Assembly: GCA_002118135.1 (NCBI GenBank)
Contig: BDIU01000204.1
Coordinates: forward strand, 1-64,000
Origin: Trebouxia sp. TZW2008
Taxonomy: Eukaryota; Chlorophyta; Trebouxiophyceae; Trebouxiales; Trebouxiaceae
DNA length: 64,000 nt
Direction of reading: 5' to 3'
Below the pieces are notes generated by a model. That model had not been told where the DNA came from. It saw only the letters and a list, made by a program, of their open reading frames with translations, and searched no databases. This document shows positions 24,201 to 51,140 of this stretch, one piece after another. The stretch's first letter is position 1. The number at the start of each line of letters is the position of its first letter. The position numbers and the translations under genes were made by a program.

Positions 24201-27033
24201 GTCATCATGCACTATAAAGTTGAGCATGGCACAGTCTGATCATAAACTTTTGAACCAAAACCAATGTATCGACTGGAACGCCATCACATGTTTTTTGCAT
24301 GAGTAGAAGCTTCCCATATTGCAGTCACGGTGTACTTGGACTGACAGTGTTGTGTTGCTTGGTAGGTGCGAGTACACCCAAGCTCCATCAACAGTAGTCT
24401 AAAGGTCCCTGATACTGCCCCTGGGGCTGCTGAGGACTGCCCTGTCATCCTATTTGAAGAGCTCACACGTGGCGAGTCCCAGCTGTACATGCGTCAGTGC
24501 ACGCTGGCCAGTTCACATGCGCTGTCATTGGTGGCAGCACACTTCAGTCTCTCACAAGAGCCTGATGAAGAAGGTGCAATCCTGTCCTGCTGTGTTGACT
24601 GCACATGTGTTCATGCTGCAATGCAAATTGTCATGTGCAGTGCGTCAGTGCACGCTGGCCAGTACACATGCGCTGTCACTGGTTGCGGCACACTTCAGTC
24701 TTTCACAAGAGCCTGATGAAGAAGGTGTGTCCCTTACTGTATTGCCTGCATATGTGTTCATATGGTAAGACGAATGGACATGAGATGCGCCGGCGCAGAC
24801 TGGCCAGTGCGCATGCCCCTTGAGCCTGCCTAGCATGTGGTTGTAATGAATGTATTGTGAATTTGCGTCACTGCAAAGGAGTTGATGACAACATGGTGTG
24901 GTGAAATCGATGGGCGGATGATGTGTTTGCACACTGTATTCAATGCAGATCCAGCATATGCTCAGAGCTTTTGTGTCACCTGCCAAGGATTAGGTCACTA
25001 AATGGTATGGTGAGTATGGATGGGCAGATGATTTGTCTGCACACATTATCAAGTGCAGCTCCAGCATGTACTGAGCATTTGTGTCATCTGCAGAGGAATT
25101 AGTTACTACATGGTATGGTGACAACGGATATGAAGAAAAGGCACCAGTCAGCAGCAGCAACAATGGCTTGATCACAATTGACGGCTGGTTGAAGCTTCGT
25201 GTGGGCCTATCGTATGTTGCACACCTGTGCTGCCTGCGCCACCGCCTGGCCACCGCTTTTGCTGCCAAGGTGCTCAACATCAAACTGCTTTTCCTTTGCA
25301 CATGCTGCCTTTGCTTTTGCTGCCTTTGAACTTTGTCGTTGATGCCACTGCCTGGGAAAGGTGCTGTGCATCTAGCTGCTGTTTCTGCACATGTGTTGTG
25401 TGTGCCTTTGCCTAGTCACTGCGTTTGCCAGTAAGGGGCTGCACATCAAACTGCTGATGCTGCGCATGTGCTGCCTGTGCCTATGCATTGTCACTGCTTT
25501 TGCTACTAAGGCATTGCATGTCCAAATGCTGATGTTGCTCACACTTAGCATTTTTGCTGCCAAGGTGCTGCAGCCCTAATTGCGGATTTTGCACATATGC
25601 TGTCTGCGCCACTGCCTGGCACCCGCTTTTGCTGCTGAATTGAGGGCATGGTTGGCCTATAATAGTGTATTGGGCTGGTTGAGACCTGTCCCCCTGGTGA
25701 TTGTGCAGACTGATCTGCTGTTGTTGCATGCCTGCCTTGCCTTGTGTATTGGCACGACACTCTGTGCTGTCTTGATGCAGGTGGAAGGCAGTCAGGGGTT
25801 GTCTGGGGTGAGCAATCAGCCCTGCAGGCCATTGAGCAGGTCTTCTCCTTGACGCCACTCAAGGCAACAGTATTAGCATGACTCGAAGCATGCTTGGTCA
25901 AGCTTGATACATGATTGGCAACCACTCAGCCATAGAGCTTGTTACTTGATGCTCAGTGCTGTTTTCATTTGCAGGTGGAGGGCAGTCAGGGACTGTCAGG
26001 GGCGCAGCAATCAGCCCTGCAGGCCATTGGGCAGGTCTTCTCCTTAGAGGCAGCTGCAGACAACTTCAGTAGCAACCTGGGCACCTCCCAGAATGATCGT
26101 CACATGCCTCCTGGCTTGATGCCCAGAGGCAGGGGCAGAAGCAGGGCTCCTGCAGGCAAGTGTCCCTGCTTGGTAAATTTTGAAAGCTCATGACATGTTG
26201 AGACTGGCGGCCATCAATCCAGCAGTTCCTGCCCAATTACGCCTCAGGATGACCATCACGTGCCTCCTGGCTTGATTCACAGGGCAGGGGAAGGGCCTCT
26301 GCAGGCAAGTGCCCTGCTTGGCACCTGAGCATGTTATCAGACTCACACTTCAACAAGTGACATGTGTAGTTGAGCCGTTTCTTGTGTAGCTCTTGCTGTT
26401 CTGCAGCTTTGTGTTGGGTGCACACGTATTGAGTTGGTGCTTGCAATTTTGTATGTCATGTCGTTCACTGTGTATAGCAACATGCAACTGCCTCTTGACA
26501 AGATGACTGTTGTGGCTGGAGAACAAGTGGCATATGGCTGCTCAATCCTTCCAAATTCTCTCTCATGCGGGGGACTCTGCAAGTTGTGTCATGCAAGATG
26601 TTAACATTCCACATGCATTGCAGGATCTTTGCCATGTGTTGTCATCTTTGAAAATGAAATCATTGTCGACCATATGCTTGTTGATCATGTTTGGCAACAG
26701 CGCTCTGTGTTCTTTGCAGGCAGGGGCAGATCACAAGGAGGGCAAAGCCTAAGTCCTCGCACTATCAATGTGCAAACACCATATGGTCGAGGGCAGCTGC
26801 ATGCCGCACCACAGCACGGACAGACTGGCTGGTACGGCTCTGATGGGCGAGAACAGCAGCAGCCACAGTTGCAATCACAACAGCAGCATCAACCCCAGCA
26901 GCAGCATCGGCAGCAGCAGCAGCATCAGAGTAGTAATGGCCGTGGTGGCAGACGTGCACAAGACAGCAGTGGCAGGGGCAGGGCAGGATTCAGGGGGCAG
27001 GGCAGGGCTAGAGGCAGAGGCAGACCGGTCTAG
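12293..27033 (+). CDS. R3H-DEIH-box RNA helicase with inserted ankyrin repeats (YTHDC2/NIH-like)
   Basis: DEAH/RHA-type RNA helicase. Exons: 12293-12425, 12495-12585, 12665-12785, 13312-13423, 14064-14256, 15611-15856, 16247-16529, 16936-17197, 17948-18174, 18449-18581, 19189-19407, 20022-20239, 20538-20809, 21920-22160, 23892-24056, 24366-24573, 25094-25269, 25975-26155, 26720-27033 (1264 aa, phases consistent). Order: RG-rich N-terminus; R3H-like region with RAVVH (about 50-100); motif I GETGCGKT (about 235); DEIH (about 333); SAT; ankyrin block GATALMAAAGKGRLHELSML (about 480-540); motif V ATNIAETAVTIDDVV; motif VI QRRGRAGR (about 700); HA2/OB region; Q-rich then RGG-rich tail. Ankyrin repeats between the two RecA lobes are the hallmark of YTHDC2. 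No YTH domain follows, as in plant NIH helicases. Function is probably RNA unwinding; target unknown. Intron 18 has a GC donor. Confidence 0.9.
13037..13112. repeat. CACCAT/ATCACC simple repeat
   Basis: Imperfect ATCACC/CACCAT units in helicase intron 3. No coding role. Confidence 0.8.
13467..13802 (+). repeat. Three echoes of helicase exon 4
   Basis: Copies at 13467-13540, about 13575-13602 and 13738-13802 repeat GATGGGTTGGCCAATGACCC and/or GACTTCAGCACTGTTGCCCT then CAGCCCAG. The real exon is 13312-13423. The last copy still ends in CAG/GTGCAT like the genuine donor. Confidence 0.85.
14390..14692 (+). repeat. Echoes of the helicase exon 5 end and donor
   Basis: GGCCTACAGGTCTGCTCCTC at about 14664 repeats the true exon end and donor at about 14248. 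A weaker copy with GTGCAGGTCTGCCCTTGAC is at about 14390. All lie in the 1.35-kb intron 5. Confidence 0.65.
15281..16125 (+). repeat. P-loop exon (helicase exon 6) with two upstream and two downstream echoes
   Basis: Upstream copies: 15281-15385 keeps an open frame with IIGETGYGKTTQVPQ, and 15443-15560 has a broken loop (ISGEFSCSRTTQ). The real exon is 15611-15856 (ISGETGCGKTTQVPQ). Downstream copies at about 15900-15996 and 16030-16125 repeat only its end (GTGAAAGGGGAGA-TC, GGATAC-GTTGGCTAC). Upstream echoes copy the front of the exon and downstream echoes copy its back. Confidence 0.88.
16632..16705 (+). repeat. Echo of helicase exon 7 end
   Basis: GGCTGGCCTCTGTTCAAATTGCCTGGCTGTACTTACCCTGTGCAG parallels the exon 7 end at 16484-16529 (PLIKVPGYTYPVQ), including the donor GTGAC. 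Confidence 0.75.
17225..17745 (+). repeat. Four echoes of helicase exon 8 end
   Basis: Segments at about 17243-17298, 17343-17456, 17565-17612 and 17700-17745 repeat GATCAATGTTGCCCAT-like sequence and CCACAGGTGATG, i.e. the end of exon 8 with its donor. The second copy is the longest and reads like DRWERLMKLTGAHGG. Spacing is irregular, about 100-200 bp. Confidence 0.85.
17770..17885 (+). repeat. Echo of the ankyrin exon (helicase exon 9)
   Basis: AATGCAGGTGCGACAGCATTG onward copies the acceptor and front of exon 9 (17941 onward). The frame breaks at GGTAAGGGCTGATTG, where the real exon has GGCAAGGGCCGTCTG. Confidence 0.85.
18715..18840. repeat. Simple repeats: (TTC)n then (GTCT)n
   Basis: A pyrimidine-rich TTC tract at about 18715-18750 is followed by GTCTGTCTG-type repeats at about 18795-18838, inside helicase intron 10. 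Confidence 0.85.
19025..19062 (+). repeat. Echo of helicase exon 11 start
   Basis: GTGCTGGGTGGCATGAGATCATAAGGCTGAAGG parallels the true acceptor and exon start at 19182-19215 (GATGCAGGCTGGGATGAAATC), with a stop codon created in the copy. Confidence 0.75.
19480..19862 (+). repeat. Three consecutive echoes of the helicase motif V exon end
   Basis: Copies at 19480-19555, 19602-19678 and 19784-19862 each keep an open frame coding an ATNIAET-like motif V and ...NSG. The first two end with a TCAG/GT donor (GTAACA, GTGACA). The real exon is 19189-19407. Variants read ATNIAERAVTINAVV, PTNIAETAVTIDDVV and ASNIAETTITTADVV. Such open copies could in principle be spliced, but no good acceptor stands directly upstream. 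Confidence 0.9.
19903..19956. repeat. (GCTAT)n pentanucleotide microsatellite
   Basis: About ten perfect GCTAT units directly follow the third motif V echo in helicase intron 11. Confidence 0.95.
20283..20520 (+). repeat. Echoes of helicase exon 12 end
   Basis: The copy at about 20291-20395 repeats AGCCAAGCCATGGCAG, CTGCAACTGCC and CGCAGCCCCCTAGACGA from the end of exon 12. A shorter copy lies at about 20483-20515. Confidence 0.85.
21138..22449 (+). repeat. Helicase exon 14 ladder: four upstream and two downstream echoes
   Basis: Upstream copies at about 21138-21250, 21346-21450, 21529-21615 and 21756-21865 each start after a TGCAG-type or CAG acceptor and code RDPW/SVLPVESGARK-like peptide with frameshifts. 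The real exon is 21920-22160. Downstream copies at about 22215-22303 and 22373-22449 repeat only the exon end (CCTCAG-ATGAG, CAGCTGCTTGGGGAGCTGCAG). This is the clearest example of fronts copied upstream and backs copied downstream. Confidence 0.92.
22643..22838. repeat. Long near-perfect inverted repeat (hairpin) in helicase intron 14
   Basis: The left arm begins GTACACTTATACGTCTACAT and the right arm, read in reverse complement, begins GTACACTAGTGCGTCTACAT. The match continues with few mismatches for about 85 bases (22643-22728 against 22753-22838), leaving a loop of about 25 bases. No ORF is in it. The ends are GTACACT/AGTGTAC. It could be a MITE-like foldback element or a small-RNA precursor. 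It is unrelated to the flanking exons. Confidence 0.85.
23640..23755 (+). repeat. Echo of helicase exon 15
   Basis: TGCTGCAGTATGGAGGTCTGGTGGACAGCTTACCCAGTGCTTC onward closely copies the acceptor and body of exon 15 (23886 onward), including GGTGCGCAGCGTGTTGG, but with broken frame. Shorter fragments occur up to 23160, and a copy of the exon end lies at about 24108-24145. Confidence 0.85.
24640..24730 (+). repeat. Echo of helicase exon 16 end
   Basis: CGTCAGTGCACGCTGGCCAG to GATGAAGAAGGTGT repeats exon 16 from about 24491 to its donor at 24574. Confidence 0.88.
25386..25640 (+). repeat. Three echoes of helicase exon 17 end
   Basis: Copies at about 25386-25455, 25466-25535 and 25586-25640 repeat the CACCTGTGCTGCCTGCGCC to TTTGCTGCCAAGGTGCT region of exon 17 plus following intron (CATCAAACTGCT). 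A partial front echo (GGATTAGGTCACTA-ATGGTATGGTGA) is at about 24987-25015. Confidence 0.8.
25779..26312 (+). repeat. Echoes on both sides of helicase exon 18
   Basis: The upstream copy at 25779-25855 repeats the exon start (GATGCAGGTGGAAGGCAGTC). The downstream copy at about 26248-26312 repeats its end (CGTGCCTCCTGGCTTGAT to CTGCAGGCAAGT). The real exon is 25975-26155. Confidence 0.85.
26156..26719 (+). other. GC-AG intron (helicase intron 18)
   Basis: Exon 18 ends CCTGCAG followed by GCAAGT, and exon 19 begins after TTTGCAG at 26719. The junction restores a Gly codon and leads into the RG-rich tail. A nearby echo (about 26248-26312) repeats the end of exon 18 with the same CTGCAG/GCAAGT. 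Confidence 0.7.
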
Positions 27034-28661
27034 CCCTTGCCCTTTCATTCTCTGCTACGTTTTGCTGAAAACGGTTGTACAACAGGATTGTATTGGTGCG
27101 ACCTGCCGTGTTTTGAGGCGAGCGCATGTCAAAGCTGACCATCCCCGATTAATGGTATTTGGTGTGTGTGTGTGTGTGTAGCAAAGCTGCAATGCACAAA
27201 AAAGGCGCAAACAAAGGTCCAGATCATCTTGTAGCTTTGCAGAGTAAGTTTGTGTTGCTAACCTTATGTACCTCTGAAGTGATTCTGCCAGTTGCCCATT
27301 TTCATTCTCTCTATTTTTTTTTGCCTTTGGAGCAGTTTCTACTTCTTTCCTATGTGTACTTAATTGTGACATGGTTGGGCTGACGCCACTAATTTTGTTT
27401 GACTGCTGCAAGTTGGGCTGGTACTGGCAGGCATCAACTTTGGCATTGTATGTACAGGCGATGACACGCGGGGCCATCAGACATGTTGTATCCAGAGTCC
27501 CCAGCAACCATCTTGTAATGCCAATTTGATACTTGTCTCTGTATATGCAAACACACGGGCATACACATGCAAGGACATACTGTAAGTGCTCTCTGCTCAA
27601 CAGCAGATGGCACATGTGGCACATGCATGTCTGAAGCTGTCAGGGCTCCAGACGTGTTGTTGCATGGCGTGGGCTCAGTGGAGCCAGATTCATGCCAAGG
27701 TAAAGATCCAGAGCAACATCAGCTTTTGCACTGGCATCACGCAGCAAATGACGTGGCATGTAGAGCTGTATGTAGTGGTGTGGTTAGTGATGCTGCACAG
27801 TCCTTCAGACGGATGACAGTAAGCGCTGCAGCTCTCAGGGAGGCTTGCCAAACTGATGAAGATGGGATGGGATCATGCAGATGATCAAAACTAGCTGTGA
27901 TACATGTGTTATGCATTGAACAGCTGTAGAGCAGAGCACTTTGCTTCACTGTGCTTGGCAGTGTTCTAATGGCATGCAAACAAGCTGCTGCCTGTCTTGC
28001 AACTCTGTATGCAGCAGCTGGCAGAAGCACATCAGGTAAGCGTTTGCATAGCTGGACCCACAGGCAGACATATAGGGGTGCTAAAGGTAATGCAACTATG
28101 CGCATGTGCAGTAACACAGAGACGGATGGCTTGCCAGTAGCTCACTTGTCATAGTTACACACAGGCAGTTGGTTTCAAGCAAAAAAAAATCCTTGAATTT
28201 TCAAGCTTTCAGAGCAAACCAATAGCCTATCAGCACTGCGTCATTTTGCTCTGCTGCGGCAGTTGCGCAGTGCCACATGTACACAGATACGCTGCAATCA
28301 ACAGTACGCAAAGCGCTAAAGCCTAAGAAAGCCTTGAAATTTCACTCAGCAGCTGAGCTAACCACATTCCAACAACTTCAGTCTATCAGTGGTGATCTAA
28401 TTAATAAGCTGCAAAACAGATGCTTTTCTAGATCCTCAGCCTGAGAGGATACACTTGAGTGCTCCATTGACATTCTTGATGTTGCCATTGCAGTTGTTGA
28501 CATCACTGAGCTGAGTCTCAGGAGCAGCTCCATTTGGCTTCCTGCAGTTTGCGCTGATGGTGCCTCTGTTTACCGAGCTGTAGCCGATGTTGCTGCATGT
28601 TTGTTTGTAGTCCTACGCGCAGCAACCAACACAGATCGGGACAGGAGCTGGAGTGGTTGAT
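27034..28661. other. Intergenic stretch with possible unassigned exons
   Basis: About 1.6 kb between the helicase stop and the secreted-protein stop. It has a (TG)n tract at about 27161-27178. On the plus strand, 27567-27884 is open for about 100 codons. A segment ending at about 28035 (VLMACKQAAACLATLY) is bounded by GGCAG and a good donor, CAG/GTAAGC. I cannot link these into a gene or recognise a family. Confidence 0.25.
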
Positions 28662-29114
28662 TCAAGGCGCGACTACAGTCATGATCATAATCAGGCCCAT
28701 CCTGATGATGCGCATATGCATATAGCCCAAACATGCACAGCCATATGGATATAACATGCACAGCCCTGTCACCGTCGGTGTCATGCACTCAGTGCGAGGA
28801 TAACCGCACATTGGCACAAGACATGTGTAAAGGCGACCTACCCCATCTGGCGCGTTGGTGCCGGAATTGTCGATGCTTGAGCCGGCGTTGAGCAGGCGGC
28901 GTGCCCCTCCAAAGCTTGATCGATCTGCAGTGTCGAGGTAGCTCGTCAGCAATCTGGGAATGCCACGAAGGGGCGAGAAGTAAGGGGCAAGCGCTTCGAT
29001 GCGATCGGCTGCCGGAGGGTCACCTGCAGTTGAGGGAAGCTTGTGTGCCTCCATTGAGCCGATGGCGAACGCCACCAGGAGGACCATAAGAGCTGCGGCG
29101 GAGAGCTTGTTCAT
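28662..29114 (-). CDS. Small secreted Cys-rich protein, unknown function
   Basis: I do not recognise a family. The ORF (150 aa) starts at the ATG at 29114 with a typical signal peptide: MNKLSA, then LMVLLVAFAIGS and a likely cut after SMEA. A Pro/Ser-rich middle follows with a dibasic GGARRLLNAG, close to the RRxL/RxxL type of site used by site-1 protease. A C-terminal segment has six Cys in about 35 residues (CLVPMCGYPRTEC, GLC, YGCAC). The layout is that of a prepropeptide. A GTAGGT inside the ORF at about 28840 could be a donor, in which case the C-terminus would differ. A TATA-like box stands about 100 bp upstream of the ATG. Confidence 0.5.
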   Translation of the reverse strand: MNKLSAAALMVLLVAFAIGSMEAHKLPSTAGDPPAADRIEALAPYFSPLRGIPRLLTSYLDTADRSSFGGARRLLNAGSSIDNSGTNAPDGVGRLYTCLVPMCGYPRTECMTPTVTGLCMLYPYGCACLGYMHMRIIRMGLIMIMTVVAP

Positions 29115-29215
29115 GGCCGTCTGGTGTGATCGGATGACTGCAAATGCAAAGCGGCACGAGAGCAGAAGCACGAGACTGTTCGGGCTGCGAGTGAAAGCAA
29201 AGATGCTGTCGGCAG

Positions 29216-29224
29216 TTTATATAG
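29216..29224 (-). promoter_or_regulatory. TATA box of the small secreted protein gene
   Basis: The minus strand reads CTATATAAA at this position, about 100 bp upstream of the ATG at 29114 and in a CpG-richer stretch. This is the clearest TATA-like element found at any gene start in the window. Confidence 0.5.
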
Positions 29225-29932
29225 AGTGAACACCCGCCAAAGGGGAATAGGCGAGAACCTGCAGCTCGATACATGCGCAGCTGCAGGAAACGGCTGAATC
29301 CTGGGACGACTCGACTACTTTGTCGGCAAAACAATCTGTCAGCTGCTATTATCGACTGCAAGACTGTCCTGCGCTTGAGCATGAACATGGGCGAGCCGGC
29401 AATGCCTGCGGGGTGGCTCAAGGATTGCTGAATCGGATCGATGGACTAGCTAGGGACTAGCTGTAGTCACAAGAAGACCCTTCTCAAATAATGACAGAGA
29501 TCCTCTGACCGCAGGTGGCAGTACTGAGAGTGCCAGCGCATAGCATTTGTTGTAAGGGCTGTGTAGCTCAGGCAACACAGGTTCGAAAGTTTGCCTGCAG
29601 ATGAAACTGTAATTGAGCATGACAGTGTCAACATCACTAGTGTGCACTAAATCAGTTTCTGAGCTGTGTGAACAGGTGCAACACTGTCAACCAACAGCTT
29701 GGCAGGCATTCGAGGTCCATAGCTCAAATGGAGGGCTGCTATGCATATGGCTGACAGAACATGCTGAAGCCCAGCAAGAAACAAGCACAAACATCAAGGC
29801 CTTCAACCAGGGGCGACAATTTTGACAGCACAGCAACAAGTCGTTGACGGAGAAACCTCACAACAAAGTCCAGAAACCCACAGCTACACGACCATATTCT
29901 AAAAACAATATATACGGACATACAGCCCAAAG

Positions 29933-32900
29933 CTATGTGACCCTTTTCGACATGTTTCTGTGACCGCTGCCGATACACTGCAAGAAAAGCGTTCTGCTTT
30001 CAGCCTCAGGCTTGATGCTAAACGTTACAGTAAAAAACTCTCTCAAGTGTCGCAATGTCCTGACTGCATAGGGTGTCAAAGGTCCCAAGCGCACTTCATT
30101 GATCTCCTCAGGACCGAGCGCACACAGCAGCAACAGTATACTCTGCATAGCATTCACGCAGATTAGTCACTCACACATATGACCAGCAGCAACAGTATAC
30201 TCAGCGTTAGACTTATGACAGGTCAAGCATCATTCTAATGTCTTCAAAAGAGGTCACAGACCTCAGTGCGCGCTATGTACTGTCCAGTATACCACATACA
30301 CAGCATTGGTTGCAGATCTCACACACAAACGAGAGACAGCAGCACATTGGCAAATGAAGGTGTTGGACGCGATACAGCAAGGACTGCTTGTCAGTCCACA
30401 GGTGGCAGGTTGACATAGATTGATGATCAAGGGGCGGTGCATCGCAATGACAAATTGAACATGTGCAAGCTGACATATGCTATGCCCGGATGCCAGTATG
30501 AAGCATAAACTGACATGCTTGTGTGGCATATCCAAATCATTGCACATAGCTTGCTGCCATTGCTGCACACATGTCGGGGTCATCATGTTGCAGTTGTCCC
30601 TTAATCTAAAGACACTCAACACAAGGACAGTCTGTTTGCAAGGACAAGACAGCTGCGAAACAATCATTGCTACCTGACTGCAGTGGTGCCGAGCAAACAC
30701 AGTTTGAGGTGCTGCCTAATGCATAGCATCTGCACTAGTATAAACATAATCTGTTTCACAATTTGGACTCACCTGATGCATGCCGTCAGTGACGCCTCCT
30801 CTGCTGACTTCCTCCAGCAACAGATGCGCTGCCTTCTGACCCACATCTTCAGGCACCATTGCTGCCTCCCCCTGCTCAAGCACAACACATTGCCGAGCAT
30901 TTCTGCAAAAGGGGTCCTTTTGCACCATACCTATGAGACCACTGCAGATTGGCTCTGCAGAACAGTCTGAGCACAAGTGAGCGTTGCAAGATGCTCAGGG
31001 CGTACTGACTTGGTAAACGCTGCACATGCAGAAGGGGAGGAGGCAACTCTTTGATGAGTGGCCAGCTGACATCTGATGCAGTCTTGACCAAAGTCAGGCA
31101 CCAAAGAGGTGTAGCACTATGTCCCTAGCATATCGCATTCAGTGTGAAGCCAAAATTGAAATGACGAGGCAAGTACCCTGATTTGCTGTCCATGCACCCA
31201 CTGCGTCTCTGCATGCGTGCATTTGCAGTGATTTGCAGAACAACAGCTGTGATGCTGAGCGCTTGCGGAGTAGGTAAGCCCCACCTTGAGATGCGTGTTG
31301 GCCGTGCATTCAGAACTGATGAAACAGCCTGTGGTTGTCTCTGCCACCAGCATCAGGCCATATCCAGGAGACTGCCCTGCTTCCAGCCCTGTCATGTGGT
31401 CTGTGAAGATGTACACATCAGCCAGGAGGTCATTCAGCACTGACCGCGCTCCATCAACCATGCGATTGCTGCTTTGAGGCGACACACGCATGGAGTGTGC
31501 GACACCTCTGATGCGCCTGACTGCACCTGAATGCCAGCAAGGATGCTTTTCAAGACCTCTGGTTGGAAAGCTATTGAATGATTTGAAAAATAATGAGTTG
31601 CACAAGCACTCTTGCCAACACATCAATGTTCTTCTGATGCTGCAGTATGTGAGCAAGCGCTGCCGGCTCAGCTGTGAATGCAGTTGAGACATGTGTCTTG
31701 TGCTGAGGAACACTTGCTGACTCTGCATTGTGGGGTTGCTGGCAACAAAGTTCATGCAGTAGGTCTGGCAATGCAGCAAGCACAGACAATGGCAAAGCCC
31801 TTACTGACCTTCCTGTGTCATGTTGATAGGAGGCAGCTGCTTTGCTACTGGACAGCTGAGCTGAATCTCCCCACCGCCCTGCATGTAAACAGCTTGTCAG
31901 GAAAGCCGACTCCTGCCAAAGTATCTAAACATGCAGCGATAGAGTTACAATGCAAATAGCTGTTCTTGCAGGTTGCACACCAGCAGCATCAAGCTCAAGT
32001 CTTTGAGCGCAGAGCACTTCATCCTGTAACTCATGGCCATTAAGCTATGCCCTGCTCAGTGTTGTAGCATCGTATGACAAGATCATGATATCACCTAGCA
32101 ATGATGCTAGACAGTGTGATGACTATGATGATTGAGAACAGCTTCATGAATGATGTTTGGAACTTCATGCTCAAGCTTTCAATGCAGACTGAGGGGCACA
32201 GCATTTGAGTGACTGAGCTTCTCACTAAGAGGTCAGCGCCTCTCTTGACAGTCATCAAGCATATGAATTCATGTGAATGCATGCATGAAGAAAACGAGGC
32301 ATGGCGACTGGAAGTTTACCAATGGCTCAGCCCCCCTCTTGACGATCTTGAGCTCAAAGCCATCTGAAAGGCCAGTTGCCTGACGCAGAAGAGGCAATGT
32401 GACAGTCCGCCAGATGTCTACGCTTGGGTCTGCTACAGCGTTGGTGATGCCACGCAGTATTATTGACAAGGGCTGCAGCAGCATCACTTGTGTCAAATCG
32501 AGTCTGATTTACACTATCATCTCTTGCATGGTCTGTCATGCCATGCAGAGGAATTGACAGCAGCAGCGACATGTTTGTCAGATTCATGCTGATCTACAGA
32601 AGGGTCGTTTGCAGCGTTTGCCATGCCATGCAATGTAACTGACAAAGGCTGTAGCAGTGACAGTTTTGTCAAACTCACGCTGATTGAGCCAAGTTGCTGG
32701 AGCAAAAGCTGATGCCCAGATACAAGCTTACCTTCTTGGCATACAGGGCTATACAGACCAAAGGCTCAAGAAAGAAGCCAATGGAACGGGAGCGCCCACA
32801 ATCGTGAACAAAGCCACCACCCCCGGTTACGATGCCAGGCGAGTACCGCAAGACTGTGCCTGCAGCATCAAAGTGTGTCACGGGCTTACAGCTGCCAGTA

Positions 32901-33184
32901 TCAAAGTGCAGAAGATTGCCACAGACCTCAAGCACTTGCTTGAACAGTTCTGTAGTGAGCAGTGACAGCGTTGCTGTTTGGCGTTACGCACCGGTTTCGT
33001 TGATCTCGACCACGCAGCCGTTGGTGATTTTCTCGAGCAATCTCAAGAGGGATGCTTCGTAGTCACGCACACCCGGATCTTGATCCTTAGCTCGTATGTC
33101 TCGAATACAAATCGCTTTGCCGGAGAGAGTGCTGCAGACAAGTCGCTGTCGGAAGTGCTGGCTCCCTCGGAACGTCAACACCAT
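29933..33184 (-). CDS. RCL1: RNA 3'-terminal phosphate cyclase-like protein
   Basis: RCL1 is a nucleolar pre-18S rRNA processing factor that works with BMS1 in the small-subunit processome. It has the RNA cyclase fold. Exons in gene order: 33184-32992, 32859-32732, 32472-32320, 31878-31809, 31526-31285, 30871-30773, 30142-29933 (364 aa, the usual family length). Landmarks: FRGSQHFRQRLVCSTLSGK, LRDYEAS-type VRDYEASLLRLLEKITNG, YSPGIVTGGG, FFLEPLV, ILRGITN-DPSVD, GFELKIVKRG, GGGEIQLSCPV, RRIRGVAHSMRVSPQ, DVYIFTDH, SPGYGLMLVAETTTGC, VPEDVGQKAAHLLLEE, LGPLTPYAVRTLRHL. The acceptor of exon 6 was chosen at GAGCAG/GGGG because it is the only one keeping phase; that junction is the weakest. Exon 3 has degenerate copies on both sides. 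Confidence 0.92.
30184..30206 (-). repeat. Echo of RCL1 exon 7 start
   Basis: On the minus strand this reads AGTATACTGTTGCTGCT, identical to the first bases of the last exon at 30142, a few tens of bases upstream. Confidence 0.7.
30594..30690. repeat. Dispersed intronic repeat, copy 1 (RCL1 intron 6)
   Basis: GACACTCAACACAAGGACAGT, GCAAGGACAA and CTGACTGCAGTGG are shared in order with 50560-50645 in an ABCC intron. The two genes are unrelated, so this is an interspersed element rather than an exon echo. Confidence 0.55.
32200..32690 (-). repeat. RCL1 exon 3 with two upstream echoes and one downstream echo
   Basis: On the minus strand, copies at about 32690-32590 (LSVTLHGMANAANDPSVDQ) and 32590-32495 (LSIPLHGMTDHARDDSV) precede the real exon at 32472-32320 (LSIILRGITNAVADPSVD). 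A copy of its end (LMTVKRGADLL) lies at about 32270-32215. The HG for RG change and frameshifts mark the upstream copies as decayed. Confidence 0.88.
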
Positions 33185-33579
33185 GTGATTGTGACAAGGC
33201 TTTCGGGCTCTACAGTGCAACGCATGAAAATCTCGGACAGTAGTCAACGTCGTCCCGCTGCCTGTAAACTTTAGGTGATTGATGCAAGTCAGGGAGACGA
33301 ATCGATGCGCAAAACGGCTGCGCCCCGAGCTGGCACGTGCATGCGCATGCATGAGTAATTGAGTTAGTCAAACGGACGATGTGGTTGCTCTTAGCCTGTG
33401 CTTGCAAAAGCAGGCTCCTGTTGCCGCTATGTCGTGGATCACCTGTTTGAAAAAGCACAATCTATAGGCCAGATGCGCCGTGATGTGACATGACCTGAGC
33501 GCACAGCGTCATAGGCCGTCAGTCTGCCGTTTACGTGTAAGGCCCGTGCGGTCCCGTTTTCCGGTCGCACGTCTCAGCG
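33185..33579. promoter_or_regulatory. Divergent promoter region, RCL1 / ABCC transporter
   Basis: 395 bp between two divergent ATGs, rich in CpG relative to introns. No TATA box is evident. It holds both 5' UTRs and core promoters. Confidence 0.45.

Positions 33580-51140
<17,561 letters not shown>

Noticed and set aside
25481..25925. Overlapping minus-strand ORFs of about 125 codons
   Set aside because: They mirror helicase exon 17 and 18 echoes, and no family or splice support was found.
27055..27624. Minus-strand ORF of about 189 codons beyond the helicase stop
   Set aside because: It includes a (CA)n run and has no recognisable domain or promoter; treated as 3' UTR/intergenic chance ORF.
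29556..29602. tRNA-like piece (TAGCTCAGG and GGTTCGAAA)
   Set aside because: The A-box-like and B-box-like words are too close together, no anticodon arm fits and no acceptor stem pairs. At most it is a chance match or a relic.
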